Position numbers and translations under genes: made by a program. A DNA stretch of 64,000 nt from an uncultured Colwellia sp. (GTDB lineage Bacteria; Pseudomonadota; Gammaproteobacteria; Enterobacterales; Alteromonadaceae), in assembly GCA_913063325.1 (NCBI GenBank), contig CAJXYE010000010.1, forward strand, positions 36,308 through 100,307, given 5' to 3'. Shown here piece by piece: positions 18,134 to 28,524 of the stretch (positions within the stretch are counted from its first letter, which is position 1; the number at the start of each line of letters is the position of its first letter). The notes beneath the pieces are model-generated. The model was not told the DNA's origin, searched no databases, and was given only the letters and a program-made list of their open reading frames with translations.

Positions 18134-20725
18134 ATGAGATCTACACTGAGGAAGAAGCATTTACTTGCGCTAAGTATTTCAACGGCACTTCTAGCTGGTC
18201 AAAGTTTTAGTACTTTAGCAGCTGAAACTGAAGAAGTTGAACGAATAGAGATAACTGGCTCACATATCAAACGTACCAGCATGGAAGGTCCATCTCCTGT
18301 TACCAGCCTCTCACAAGAAGATATTAAAAATTCTGGGGTTACCGACCTTATTAGCCTTTTTACTAAATTACCCATTGCTGGCCAAGGCACCTTTTCAACG
18401 CAAGCGAATAGTAGTGATGATACTGCAAATGGCGGCTCCTCCGTTTCTTTACGTGGCTTAGGTGCAGACTCAACTCTCATATTAATTAACGGCCGTCGTG
18501 TCTCAGTATCTCCTTTTGCTAAGGGCATAGATACCGCTTTTGTTGACATTAATAACATTCCACTTGCTGCTATAAAACGTGTAGATATTTTAAAAGATGG
18601 CGCTTCTGCCACCTACGGCTCTGACGCCATTGCCGGCGTTATTAATATTATCTTACGAGACGATGTTGAAGGCCCTGAATTAACCGCTAAGATGGGTGCA
18701 ACCGCTGACGGTGGTGGTGAAGAGCAAAGTATTAGTTTAGTTTTTGGTAATAGTTCCGACAACAGCAGTCATACTTTTATTTTAGAGTATTTTAATCGTG
18801 ATGAAGTCCTTTATGCTGACAGAGCTTATTCAGCGACTTCCAACCAGTTAGCCCGTACTGGCGATCCTGATGCTACAGACTTTAGAAGCTCTGCAGGTAT
18901 TCCAGGCACTATCGCGTTAAAAGATGATCCCACAAATAGACTAATAGACCTTTATGGTAATGACAAATGTGCCGCGGAAGATATTGATTTAGCAAATAAT
19001 TTGTGTCGTTATGATTACGCACCGCCAATGAGTATGATTCCAGCTTCAGAACGTTTCAGCTGGAATTACATGGGTAAATATGAAATCAATGACAATACCA
19101 GAGCTTTCACCGAATTAAATGGCCAAAACTCTAAATCAACGGTACGTGGTGCCGGTAGCCCAAGTTTTAATGAATTATTTATGGATGGCGATAACCTTAA
19201 CCACCCATTCGCCGATATGCCAAGCCATGAGTTTTATCAGCAAGATTTAACCATGCGTCGCAGAACGGTTGATATTGGTAACCGTGAAAAACGCGTTGAT
19301 TCAGACTATTACCGTGTGATACTTGGTTTACAAGGTGAAATTAACGACTGGAACTGGGAAGGCGCTTATAGCTATATTAAAAGTAGCCAAGTTGAACGTG
19401 GCGTTAATGGCTTTCCAAATAAACGCCGTACTCAAGAAGCGATAGATAGTGGTTTATGGAACCCGTTTGAACCTTCAAGTAACTCTCAAGAAGCTTTAGA
19501 TTATATTGAAACCACGACGACCCGTGTCGGTAAGTCGACTATGGAGTCTATCGACTTTAAAATCTCAGGACCTGTGTTGGAGATGCCTAGTGGTGAATTG
19601 ATGATAGCACTTGGTACTGAATACCGTGAAGAGTCAATCAGCGATAACCCAGATGATCAATTTTTACGTGGTGAAGTCTTTGGTACTGAAGCGACACAAG
19701 CCAATGGCTCTCGCGATAATTTATCTTTATTCGCTGAAGTAGCAATTCCAGTACTAGATACATTAGAAGTTCAAATTGCTGTTCGTTATGAAGATTATAG
19801 TGACTTTGGCACTACCACAGATCCGAAAATAGCCTTTTTATGGTCACCAATGGAAGACTTAAGTCTTCGAGGCTCTTACGGTACTGCTTTTAGAGCACCT
19901 TCACTTCACCAACTAGGTTTAGGCCGAACAGATGAGTCGCCTAATCTTGTTGATACTATGCGTTGTGATGCAATTGGCAATCAAGACAGAGCCTGTGATC
20001 CACAAGAATATACCGCTGTATTTGAAGGTAACCCTGATTTAGGTCCTGAAACGTCTGAAAGTTATAACCTAGGTGTAATTTATAATATTACCGACGATTT
20101 AAACTTTACTCTCGATTATTATAATTATGACATTACCGATATTATTGACTCTGATACTCAATTTGTCATGGATACTTATGGTCTAGATGGCACGATTGTA
20201 GAACGTCGCCCAACGTCAATTGCTAATGATCCAGGTGAAGTCATCCAAGTAAATGATAGCTTCCAAAATATCGGTGATTTACAAACTTCAGGCATTGATT
20301 TAGACCTTAGATACAATCTAGAAACGGGTGCTGGTACCTTTAAATTTGGTTACGTAATGAATTATGTGCTTAGTTTTGAAGATCATAAAAACACCAAAGA
20401 AGGTGGTTTTGAACAGCCTCAAATGCGCTGGACAACTTCTATTGATTGGGTATTAGATAATGTTAGCGCCCGAGCTGCTATAAACTATGTTGATTCGTTT
20501 GAGCAAGAAGCCTCACTGAACTTGAGTCAAAATGTTGATGCTATGGTTACGCTTGATGCATCTATTAATTACTTTGGTTTTGAAGACTTGGTATTAACGG
20601 TTGGTGCAACAAACTTAACAAACGAAGAGCCTCCTTTTGCTTACCATGATTTTATGGGCTTTGCAGTAAATGTGCATAGTGGTCAAGGTCGATTTGCTTA
20701 CGCACAAGCAAGTTATAAGTTCTAG
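18134..20725 (+). CDS. TonB-dependent receptor
   Basis: Signal peptide, plug domain (VERIEITGSHIKR...LILINGRRV...VDILKDGASATYGSDAIAGVINIIL) and C-terminal Phe (QASYKF). Confidence 0.92.
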   Translation: MRSTLRKKHLLALSISTALLAGQSFSTLAAETEEVERIEITGSHIKRTSMEGPSPVTSLSQEDIKNSGVTDLISLFTKLPIAGQGTFSTQANSSDDTANGGSSVSLRGLGADSTLILINGRRVSVSPFAKGIDTAFVDINNIPLAAIKRVDILKDGASATYGSDAIAGVINIILRDDVEGPELTAKMGATADGGGEEQSISLVFGNSSDNSSHTFILEYFNRDEVLYADRAYSATSNQLARTGDPDATDFRSSAGIPGTIALKDDPTNRLIDLYGNDKCAAEDIDLANNLCRYDYAPPMSMIPASERFSWNYMGKYEINDNTRAFTELNGQNSKSTVRGAGSPSFNELFMDGDNLNHPFADMPSHEFYQQDLTMRRRTVDIGNREKRVDSDYYRVILGLQGEINDWNWEGAYSYIKSSQVERGVNGFPNKRRTQEAIDSGLWNPFEPSSNSQEALDYIETTTTRVGKSTMESIDFKISGPVLEMPSGELMIALGTEYREESISDNPDDQFLRGEVFGTEATQANGSRDNLSLFAEVAIPVLDTLEVQIAVRYEDYSDFGTTTDPKIAFLWSPMEDLSLRGSYGTAFRAPSLHQLGLGRTDESPNLVDTMRCDAIGNQDRACDPQEYTAVFEGNPDLGPETSESYNLGVIYNITDDLNFTLDYYNYDITDIIDSDTQFVMDTYGLDGTIVERRPTSIANDPGEVIQVNDSFQNIGDLQTSGIDLDLRYNLETGAGTFKFGYVMNYVLSFEDHKNTKEGGFEQPQMRWTTSIDWVLDNVSARAAINYVDSFEQEASLNLSQNVDAMVTLDASINYFGFEDLVLTVGATNLTNEEPPFAYHDFMGFAVNVHSGQGRFAYAQASYKF

Positions 20726-20778
20726 TTCTAGTTCTAGTTCTAGTTCTAGTTCTAGTTCTAGTTCTAGTTCTAGTTCTT
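20719..20778 (+). repeat. Hexamer tandem repeat (gttcta)9 + gttctt spanning the stop codon
   Basis: AAG TTC TAG TTC TAG ...; each unit recreates Phe-amber in frame. Confidence 0.95.
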
Positions 20779-20806
20779 AAGAATAAAGCTAAAGAAAATA
20801 GTTAAT

Positions 20807-20843
20807 AAAAGGCAAAATCATTTATCATGATTTTGCCTTTTTT
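20807..20843. terminator. Rho-independent terminator (bidirectional)
   Basis: aaaaggcaaaatca tttatca tgattttgccttttttt between convergent genes. Confidence 0.8.
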
Positions 20844-20860
20844 ATGCACTATTTATGAGG

Positions 20861-21613
20861 TTATTTATCCGCGTTAGATTTATGTGTGCGTAAAGTGGTT
20901 GCTTTTACCGGTTGAAAACCCGGTCTGATCTGCCATTTTGGTTTAATCGGTGTTAACGGTAGTACACGTTTTTTTGCAACGATAACATAAACAGACCCTA
21001 AGGCTGGTAGGTAGTTTTTGGCAAAGGTATGCCACTTTTGTTGTAAACTTTCACTACCCACTTTGCCTGTTAAGTTGCTATGTAAACAACGTTGATCAGC
21101 TAAAATTTCAAACCCCATCAAATGTAACCAATCTTTGACTCGCATCGGTGAAAAAAAATGTTCATTCCATGGTGTTTTGTTTCGTCTATACGGTAATAAG
21201 CGATTTAAACCAACAAGACTTAACGGATTAAAACCAGTTAACACTAAATACCCATTAGGGATCAGCACTCTGTTTGCTTCGCGGACCACATGATGAGGAT
21301 CAAGAGAAAATTCTAAGGCATGACTCAACAAACACACATCAACGCTGTGTTCTTGCAGGGGTAAATCATCAATATCTCCTACCACATCAGTCAGATTATT
21401 TTTAATACTAATATTTACTTGATGATTTATAGTGCAGTCGGGGATTTCAATTTCACTACTTAAAGCACCAAGCTTAATTAAATGATAACCAAAGAATTTT
21501 GACCACCATGGAGCAAGCTCTTGCTCTATCGCCTTTTTAATTACTTCCCCATTTGGCAGGTCTTGCCATGAGTGAGGATAATGCGGTTGTCGAAAAGCTA
21601 ACGCAGGTTTCAT
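20861..21613 (-). CDS. SAM-dependent methyltransferase (YafS-like)
   Basis: VDVCLLSHALEFSLDPHHVVREANRVLIPNGYLVLTGFNPLSLVGL; divergent from gloB as in enterics. Confidence 0.85.
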   Translation of the reverse strand: MKPALAFRQPHYPHSWQDLPNGEVIKKAIEQELAPWWSKFFGYHLIKLGALSSEIEIPDCTINHQVNISIKNNLTDVVGDIDDLPLQEHSVDVCLLSHALEFSLDPHHVVREANRVLIPNGYLVLTGFNPLSLVGLNRLLPYRRNKTPWNEHFFSPMRVKDWLHLMGFEILADQRCLHSNLTGKVGSESLQQKWHTFAKNYLPALGSVYVIVAKKRVLPLTPIKPKWQIRPGFQPVKATTLRTHKSNADK

Positions 21614-21705
21614 AGAGTCTTCTCTAGGCGTATAATGGAATTAATACCAAGTTGATTAAGTATCTTCTTATCTCAGTATATAACGAACTAAAGGTAAAAT
21701 CTCAT

Positions 21706-22503
21706 ATGGCTAATTCTCAACCAGTAGTTACGGCAATTAACGCTTTTAATGATAATTACATTTGGGCTATTTCCAGTAAAATAAACAATAAAATAGCACT
21801 TGTCGATCCCGGTGATGCTTTAGTATGTATCGCGTATATTCAAAAAAATAACGCAATCCTATCTGATATATTGATTACCCATCACCATAAAGATCATGTG
21901 GGGGGTATTAAAGAGTTACTTGAGTATGCCGAAAGTAAAGGCTGGCCGGTAACGGTTTACGGCCCAGCGAGTGAAAACATTAAACTGCTTGAGGTAACGC
22001 TTAAAGAAAATGATACCGTCAACTTAGCTGAGCTTAATTGTCAGTTTACTGTACTCGACCTACCAGGCCATACAAAAGGCCACATTGCTTATCATAACGA
22101 TAAGGTGATTTTTTGTGGTGATACTTTATTTTCAGGGGGCTGTGGTCGATTATTTGAGGGTACAGCTAAACAAATGCACCACTCTCTTGCTAAGTTGTCG
22201 AACTTACCCGCTGATACCTTAATCTATTGCGCTCATGAATATACTCAAGCGAACTTGGCTTTTGCCTTAGCTGTTGAACCCAACAATAGTGATCTGCATA
22301 ACTATGTAGCGCAAGTAAATAAAAAGCGTCAACAAAACCAAGCGACTATCCCCAGTAATATAGCGCAAGAACTGCAGATAAACCCTTTTCTACGGTGTCA
22401 TGAACAGTCAATTAAGCAAGCGGCACAATCTTATAGTAAACAAGAGCAAGTCTGTGAAAGTGACGTATTTTCGGTTATCCGAGCATGGAAAGACAACTTT
22501 TAG
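21706..22503 (+). CDS. gloB: Hydroxyacylglutathione hydrolase (glyoxalase II)
   Basis: AFNDNYIWAI, THHHKDHVGG, LPGHTKGHIAY, GDTLFSGGCGRLFEGTAKQM. Start at MANSQP inside ORF 21652..22503. Confidence 0.93.
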   Translation: MANSQPVVTAINAFNDNYIWAISSKINNKIALVDPGDALVCIAYIQKNNAILSDILITHHHKDHVGGIKELLEYAESKGWPVTVYGPASENIKLLEVTLKENDTVNLAELNCQFTVLDLPGHTKGHIAYHNDKVIFCGDTLFSGGCGRLFEGTAKQMHHSLAKLSNLPADTLIYCAHEYTQANLAFALAVEPNNSDLHNYVAQVNKKRQQNQATIPSNIAQELQINPFLRCHEQSIKQAAQSYSKQEQVCESDVFSVIRAWKDNF

Positions 22504-22608
22504 TAACCGGGGTTTAATCCCTTTATAGCGGGAACTATTTTTAACTATTGATTAATTATGCTAATCTGCTTAATCATTTTTTAATTCCCGCTTATTTACT
22601 GGTTATTC

Positions 22609-24249
22609 ATGAAGTATTTATTATTACCCGTTGTAGTTCTCCTATCAGGCTGTCAAAGCCTACCCCAAAGTGATGATAATTCCGTCGCTGATACTCACAT
22701 TCAAACCGCAAACTCAGTTGAAATAAATCAAGCGCTATTAGCTGATGAGAGCATTGATGTTATCCATCCTATTGCTGATATTGATTTTTCTTTAAATAAC
22801 ACCTTAAAAGATCAAAAAGCCATTGATGAGAATAATATTTGGCCACGTATTCGTAGCCAAATAACCTTTGATATTCCAGAACACAAACGTCTTGTCTCCC
22901 AGCGAAACTGGTACGTCAAACATCCTAGTTACCTTAAACGTGTCGCTAAGCGCGCAGAGCCATTTCTTCACTACATTGTTGAAGAATTAGAAAAAAATGA
23001 TATGCCAATTGAGTTGGCTCTTTTACCTATTGTAGAAAGTGCTTTTGATCCCTTTGCTTATTCACATGGTCGCGCTTCAGGCATGTGGCAATTTGTACCC
23101 GGTACCGGTGAACGCTTTGGTATGAAGCAAAACTGGTGGTATGACGGCAGACGTGATGTCGTAGCTTCAACCGAAGGCGCGATTAAATACCTCAAGTATT
23201 TAAATAAGTATTTTGATGGTGACTGGATGCTTGCATTAGCCGCTTATAATTCAGGAGAAGGTCGTGTTAGCAGGGCTGTAAAAAAGAATAAAAAACTAGG
23301 AAAGCCAACTGATTTTTGGTCACTTGACTTACCAAGAGAAACTCGTGCTTACGTTCCAAAGTTATTAGCATTGGCTGATATTATCAAACGTCCTGAAGAC
23401 TTTAATTTATCACTTTATTCAATTGATAATAAAAGTGTTTTAACTCAGGTTGATATTAAATCACAACTCGATTTAGCAAAAGCGGCAACCCTAGCTGGCT
23501 TGTCTCTAGCTGAATTACAGCGTTTAAATCCTGGCTTCAACCGCTGGGCGACAGATCCAGATGGTCCTCACCGCTTATTATTACCCTCTCACAGTGTCGA
23601 AAAATTTGAGCTTGGTCTGAATAAACTGAGTAAAAAAGACAGACTTGCGTGGCAACGTTATAAAATTAAAAACGGTGATAACTTAGGGCTTATTGCCAAT
23701 AAATTTAATACCCGTGTTGATTTAATACAACAAGTGAATAACATCGATGGTAACCAAATTCGTGCAGGTAAACACTTACTTATCCCAGTTGCAGCAAAAT
23801 CACTCGACAGTTATGTTTTCTCACAAGAACAACGCATTGCTAAAAAACAAAGTAGACCACAGAAAGGTCGAAAAGTGGTTCATACAGTTAAATCTGGTGA
23901 TAATTTATGGGACATAGGCCGTAAATATAAAGTAAATAGCAAGAGTATTGCAAAATGGAATGGCTTTGCGCCAAGGGATACCTTAAAGCTGGGTCAAACA
24001 TTGGTTATTTGGCAAAAAGAGACTAGCAAATCAAGCTATGCCAACAATAGAACGGGTAACAAGGTAGAGAATGCCATTATGCGTAACATTACTTATAAAG
24101 TTCGCCGCGGGGATTCTTTTGCTCGCATAGCGGATAAGTTCAATGTGCGCATTAGTGATATAGAACGTTGGAACAATCTTGATCGGAAAAAATACTTACA
24201 ACCCGGTCAACGATTAAAACTTGCTGTTGATGTAACTAATAATATTTAA
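22609..24249 (+). CDS. mltD: Membrane-bound lytic murein transglycosylase D, three LysM domains
   Basis: Lipobox LLSGC; SLT domain VESAFDPFAYSHGRASGMWQFVPGTG; three LysM segments (YKIKNGDN, HTVKSGDN, YKVRRGDS). Confidence 0.92.
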   Translation: MKYLLLPVVVLLSGCQSLPQSDDNSVADTHIQTANSVEINQALLADESIDVIHPIADIDFSLNNTLKDQKAIDENNIWPRIRSQITFDIPEHKRLVSQRNWYVKHPSYLKRVAKRAEPFLHYIVEELEKNDMPIELALLPIVESAFDPFAYSHGRASGMWQFVPGTGERFGMKQNWWYDGRRDVVASTEGAIKYLKYLNKYFDGDWMLALAAYNSGEGRVSRAVKKNKKLGKPTDFWSLDLPRETRAYVPKLLALADIIKRPEDFNLSLYSIDNKSVLTQVDIKSQLDLAKAATLAGLSLAELQRLNPGFNRWATDPDGPHRLLLPSHSVEKFELGLNKLSKKDRLAWQRYKIKNGDNLGLIANKFNTRVDLIQQVNNIDGNQIRAGKHLLIPVAAKSLDSYVFSQEQRIAKKQSRPQKGRKVVHTVKSGDNLWDIGRKYKVNSKSIAKWNGFAPRDTLKLGQTLVIWQKETSKSSYANNRTGNKVENAIMRNITYKVRRGDSFARIADKFNVRISDIERWNNLDRKKYLQPGQRLKLAVDVTNNI

Positions 24250-24272
24250 CCGCTAGTTATCAAAAGTACCAA

Positions 24273-24304
24273 AAAAAACGAGCAGTATTGCTCGTTTTTT
24301 CTTT
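24273..24304. terminator. Rho-independent terminator
   Basis: aaaaaacgagca gtat tgctcgttttttcttt. Confidence 0.85.
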
Positions 24305-24332
24305 TATTATTAATTTAAATTAGCCTAGCAAA

Positions 24333-24932
24333 CTATAAACGCTGACTAGTAAAGTCGATAAAGAATGTTTGTGTTTTATTTTCAACCTCTACCGTTACCC
24401 ATAAACGCCAAACCATCTGTTCTTCACTACAACTTGCCAATAGACTTTGCGCAAGATAAATACCTTCATTAGCCCCTTGCTCGAAGAAAACAGGTACCTT
24501 GCCCATAAACATCTCCTTACCTTCAAGATAAGCTGATACTTTAGTTATGCTTTTCTGAATACTGTGTACCGTACTTTGCTCATTACTCTGTTTAGTATTG
24601 TGCTCTGAATTCTGTTGAAGGTGAGACAATTCAATAAAAAACGGTAATTCAGTTTTAACATTCTCTGATAGCTGTTGTTGAGAAAATTTTAGATTGAAAC
24701 TACCTAAGTCGGTAGTCACTTCACATTGACTCTGACTCTTAATACATTGTAATCTTGATGGATTATTAATATTTACAGCACTACTTTCAGCCACAGGTTT
24801 ACAGCCACTGACGAACAATATAAGACCGACCAATATAACCCCAACAAATATAATTTTTCTTAACACGTTATTAAATCCTATATATTTACACTCTGAATTA
24901 ACGACCTTGTACTGTAACATTGTTATTATCAA
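24333..24932 (-). CDS. Hypothetical lipoprotein / membrane-anchored protein
   Basis: N-terminal TM plus lipobox-like FVSGC; family not recognised. Confidence 0.55.
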   Translation of the reverse strand: MIITMLQYKVVNSECKYIGFNNVLRKIIFVGVILVGLILFVSGCKPVAESSAVNINNPSRLQCIKSQSQCEVTTDLGSFNLKFSQQQLSENVKTELPFFIELSHLQQNSEHNTKQSNEQSTVHSIQKSITKVSAYLEGKEMFMGKVPVFFEQGANEGIYLAQSLLASCSEEQMVWRLWVTVEVENKTQTFFIDFTSQRL

Positions 24933-25008
24933 CTAACGCCCGTAAACTAGCTAGTCTAAGTATTAACTAGTCTAAGTACTAGCTATCTAAATTACTCGTG
25001 GTAAGTAA

Positions 25009-25779
25009 ATGACCCTGCCTAGTAAATCAAAAAATAAAGCCCCCTCACGCTTCATAGACTGCAAAAATTGCTCAATGCAAGCAATCTGTCAGCCTATTGG
25101 CTCTGAAGATCAATCCATTGATTTAAGCAATAATTACTTAACCAAACGTATTGAGATAAGTGCTGAGCAAAATGCGTCACAACATCTTAACCAAGCAGCT
25201 GGCGCAAAACTGTTTGAGCAGGCTAAACCACTAACGGCAATATTTGCTGTATGTTCAGGTACCTTCAAACTAACTCAGAAAAATGAAGAAGGTATTGAAA
25301 AGGTGATAGGTTTTCGCTTCCCTGGTGAACTTATCGCAGAAGACGCCTTATTTCTAGAAAGTTATAACTACAGTGCCGTTGCCCTAGGCGATAATTCAGT
25401 TTGTGAGGTTTTTGTCGAAAAACTTTCTGCTTGCTCAAAATTAGCTCCACAATTACAACTAAATTTGATCCGGTTACTAACAAAGCAAAGCTACCAACAG
25501 CAATGTAATAGCCAAGCTCTAGTAGGTAAAAAGTCTGCCGAGTCTTTGTTGGCCGCTTTTTTACTGAATATTTGCCAACGTAGTGCAAAACACTCGGGAA
25601 ATAGTGCAAAATTAAGCCTGACCATTAGTCGTCATGATATCGCGTGCTTCTTAGGCATGCGTCGTGAGACTTTAAGCCGTTTATTATCAAAACTCCAACA
25701 AGAACAACTTATTAAAATCAGTGGCAAACAACTGTCTTTATTAGCCATAGATACCTTACGCCAGCTTGCTAATAATTAA
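25009..25779 (+). CDS. Crp/Fnr-family regulator with FNR-type Cys motif (divergent FNR paralog)
   Basis: C-X2-C-X5-C (DCKNCSMQAICQ), central Cys, HTH RHDIACFLGMRRETLSRLLSKLQ. Confidence 0.85.
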   Translation: MTLPSKSKNKAPSRFIDCKNCSMQAICQPIGSEDQSIDLSNNYLTKRIEISAEQNASQHLNQAAGAKLFEQAKPLTAIFAVCSGTFKLTQKNEEGIEKVIGFRFPGELIAEDALFLESYNYSAVALGDNSVCEVFVEKLSACSKLAPQLQLNLIRLLTKQSYQQQCNSQALVGKKSAESLLAAFLLNICQRSAKHSGNSAKLSLTISRHDIACFLGMRRETLSRLLSKLQQEQLIKISGKQLSLLAIDTLRQLANN

Positions 25780-25994
25780 TATCCTCTACTCCTTTTAGCC
25801 CAGCAAGGTTTATATCTCCCATTCGCTTTTAATTTACTGAAAAGGGTCTATAAATAAGGCTATAGCAATTTGCGTCATATTTAGTTTGAATGAAAAATAA
25901 ACAGGGGAGTAATTCCTGCTAACTCATTGAGTTTTTATTACCTTTTCATTTGGAAGTAAATATCCATATTTGATTTAGGGCTAATTCTCTTTTA

Positions 25995-26008
25995 TTGATC
26001 TACATCAA
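25995..26008. promoter_or_regulatory. Perfect FNR box TTGATctacATCAA upstream of ccoN
   Basis: Exact match to FNR consensus TTGAT-N4-ATCAA. Confidence 0.85.
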
Positions 26009-26089
26009 ATTTAAACGCGCATAGTTGTTGATTTATATCCTCTGCAAAGGGTAAAATTGCTGGGATTTTGACACATTTACTTACACGGA

Positions 26090-26105
26090 TGTGACATATC
26101 TCACA
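26090..26105. promoter_or_regulatory. Perfect CRP-type site TGTGAcatatcTCACA upstream of ccoN
   Basis: Exact match to CRP consensus TGTGA-N6-TCACA. Confidence 0.8.
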
Positions 26106-26225
26106 GCTCAATGAGCAAACACATAGAATTAGTATAAATTGTGTCCTATATCTAAGGCTTTTCATGTTTAGGTATTACAGCAAGAGATACTTTCTGTTTA
26201 ATAATAACACTGCGGAATCCTTAAC

Positions 26226-27650
26226 ATGACCACAAGTAATACGTCAGCAGTAGACTACAACTTCGATGTTGTACGTCAATTTACTGTAATGACTGTAATC
26301 TGGGGAATCGTTGGTACACTAGTAGGTGTACTTATCGCGGCACAATTAATTTGGCCTGCGTTAAACTTCGATACACCTTGGTTAACCTACTCCCGTCTTC
26401 GTCCACTTCATACTAATGCTGTAATTTTTGCTTTTGGTACAAGTGCTTTATTTGCTACTTCTTATTACGTTGTGCAACGTACTTGTCAAACACGTTTGTT
26501 TGGCGGTAAATTAGCAGCTTTCACCTTTTGGGGTTGGCAAGCAGTCATTGTTGCTGCGGTAATTACCTTACCTTTAGGTTATACCTCATCAAAAGAATAT
26601 GCTGAACTAGAGTGGCCAATTGATATTCTTATAGCCGTGGTTTGGATTTCCTACGCCATTGTTTTCTTTGGTACGTTAATTAAACGTAAAACTTCACATA
26701 TTTACGTTGCCAACTGGTTCTTTGGTGGTTTTATTATTACGGTTGCGGTATTGCACATTGGTAACTCAATGGTAATCCCTGTATCGGCAATGAAGTCATA
26801 CTCTATCTACTCTGGTGCTATCGATGCCATGATGCAGTGGTGGTATGGACATAACGCCGTTGGTTTCTTATTAACTGCTGGTTTCTTAGGTATGATGTAT
26901 TACTTCGTACCAAAACAAGCGGAACGTCCTGTTTACTCATACCGTTTATCTATTGTTCACTTCTGGGCATTGGTTTCTTTATATATTTGGGCTGGTCCTC
27001 ATCACCTACATTACACTGCATTGCCTGATTGGGCACAGTCTGTTGGTATGGTAATGTCTATCGTATTATTCCTACCTTCATGGGGTGGTATGATCAACGG
27101 TATTATGACCTTATCTGGTGCTTGGCATAAACTTCGTACTGACCCTATTTTACGTTTCTTAATCGTTTCATTATCTTTCTACGGTATGTCTACCTTTGAA
27201 GGACCAATGATGGCGATAAAATCAGTAAATGCATTATCTCATTACACTGATTGGACTGTTGGTCACGTACATTCTGGCGCACTAGGTTGGGTTGCTATGA
27301 TTTCAATTGGTGCTATGTACCACTTGATCCCCGTTTTATTCAATCAAGGTCGTATGTTCAGCATCCGCCTTATTAACGTGCATTTTTGGTTACACACTTC
27401 AGGCGTAGTACTTTATATTGTTGCTATGTGGATTTCTGGTGTAATGCAAGGGTTAATGTGGAGAGCGGTAAACAGTGACGGTACCTTAACGTACAGTTTT
27501 GTTGAAAGTTTAACAGCCTCTTACCCATTCTACTTTATACGTTTCGTTGGTGGTGTATTAATCGTTGCTGGTTTCATCTTAATGGCCTACAACATGTTTA
27601 AAACAATTTATGCGAAAGACGCAAGTCTTAAGCCTATTGAAGCTGCATAA
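26226..27650 (+). CDS. ccoN: cbb3-type cytochrome c oxidase subunit I
   Basis: [59 protein letters not shown]. Confidence 0.95.
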   Translation: MTTSNTSAVDYNFDVVRQFTVMTVIWGIVGTLVGVLIAAQLIWPALNFDTPWLTYSRLRPLHTNAVIFAFGTSALFATSYYVVQRTCQTRLFGGKLAAFTFWGWQAVIVAAVITLPLGYTSSKEYAELEWPIDILIAVVWISYAIVFFGTLIKRKTSHIYVANWFFGGFIITVAVLHIGNSMVIPVSAMKSYSIYSGAIDAMMQWWYGHNAVGFLLTAGFLGMMYYFVPKQAERPVYSYRLSIVHFWALVSLYIWAGPHHLHYTALPDWAQSVGMVMSIVLFLPSWGGMINGIMTLSGAWHKLRTDPILRFLIVSLSFYGMSTFEGPMMAIKSVNALSHYTDWTVGHVHSGALGWVAMISIGAMYHLIPVLFNQGRMFSIRLINVHFWLHTSGVVLYIVAMWISGVMQGLMWRAVNSDGTLTYSFVESLTASYPFYFIRFVGGVLIVAGFILMAYNMFKTIYAKDASLKPIEAA

Positions 27651-27661
27651 GGAGAACAGAC

Positions 27662-28306
27662 ATGAAAAATTCACATGAAAAAGTTGAAAAGAACGTTGGT
27701 TTGTTCTTCTTATTTACTGTTTTTGCTATCAGTATCGGTGGTCTAGTAGAGATCACGCCGTTGTTCTTTCAAAAAGAATTAGCAACGCCGGTTGATAACT
27801 TAAAACCGTATACTGCACTGCAAATGGAAGGTCGTGATATTTATATCCGTGAAGGCTGTAGTAACTGTCATAGCCAAATGATCCGTCCATTCCGTGCTGA
27901 AACAGAGCGTTACGGTCACTATAGTGTTGCTGGTGAGCACGTTTGGGAACATCCATTTTTATGGGGTTCAAAACGTACTGGTCCTGATTTAGCACGTGTT
28001 GGCGGTCGTTACAGTGATGATTGGCATATTGCCCATTTAACTGATCCTCGTTCAGTGGTACCTGAGTCAAACATGCCAGCTTATAACTGGTTAAACACTA
28101 ATACCCTTGATGGTGAAATCACTGGTAAGAAGTTAGCAACATTTAACTTCTTAACTCGTAACCGTAGTCATAAAGACGAAAATGGCAAGGCAATTCCGCT
28201 TTATACTCAAGCAGAAATTGACGGCGCTAAAGATGCGGTTAAAGGTAAAACTGAAATGAGTGCCTTGATTGCTTACTTGCAATCACTTGGCCATGCGTTG
28301 AAGTAA
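27662..28306 (+). CDS. ccoO: cbb3-type cytochrome c oxidase subunit II
   Basis: [43 protein letters not shown]-like motif. Confidence 0.95.
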   Translation: MKNSHEKVEKNVGLFFLFTVFAISIGGLVEITPLFFQKELATPVDNLKPYTALQMEGRDIYIREGCSNCHSQMIRPFRAETERYGHYSVAGEHVWEHPFLWGSKRTGPDLARVGGRYSDDWHIAHLTDPRSVVPESNMPAYNWLNTNTLDGEITGKKLATFNFLTRNRSHKDENGKAIPLYTQAEIDGAKDAVKGKTEMSALIAYLQSLGHALK

Positions 28307-28317
28307 CCGGAGTAATC

Positions 28318-28524
28318 ATGGATTACGGAACACTGAGAGGGTTTTTTGCCCTTCTTATACTGGCGTTGTTTATTATCATTGTTGTATGGTCTTATTCAAA
28401 AAAGCGTAAAGACTCATTTGATGATGTCGCAAACTCTATTTTTGAAGAAGACAAAAAAGATACTGCAGATAAAAAACAACCTCTTGATAAAGATATCAAA
28501 CAGGAGACGAATAATAATGTCTAA
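28318..28524 (+). CDS. ccoQ: cbb3-type cytochrome c oxidase subunit CcoQ
   Basis: Small single-TM protein between ccoO and ccoP (YGTLRGFFALLILALFIIIVVWSYSKKRK). Confidence 0.88.
   Translation: MDYGTLRGFFALLILALFIIIVVWSYSKKRKDSFDDVANSIFEEDKKDTADKKQPLDKDIKQETNNNV

Noticed and set aside
27753-28070. 105-aa minus-strand ORF within ccoO
   Set aside because: Shadow ORF over a well-supported cytochrome gene.
28346-28516. 57-aa N-terminal extension of the ccoP ORF
   Set aside because: Overlaps ccoQ in another frame; the CcoP N-terminus MSNFWNIWVWVLTLGS at 28517 has the expected TM start.
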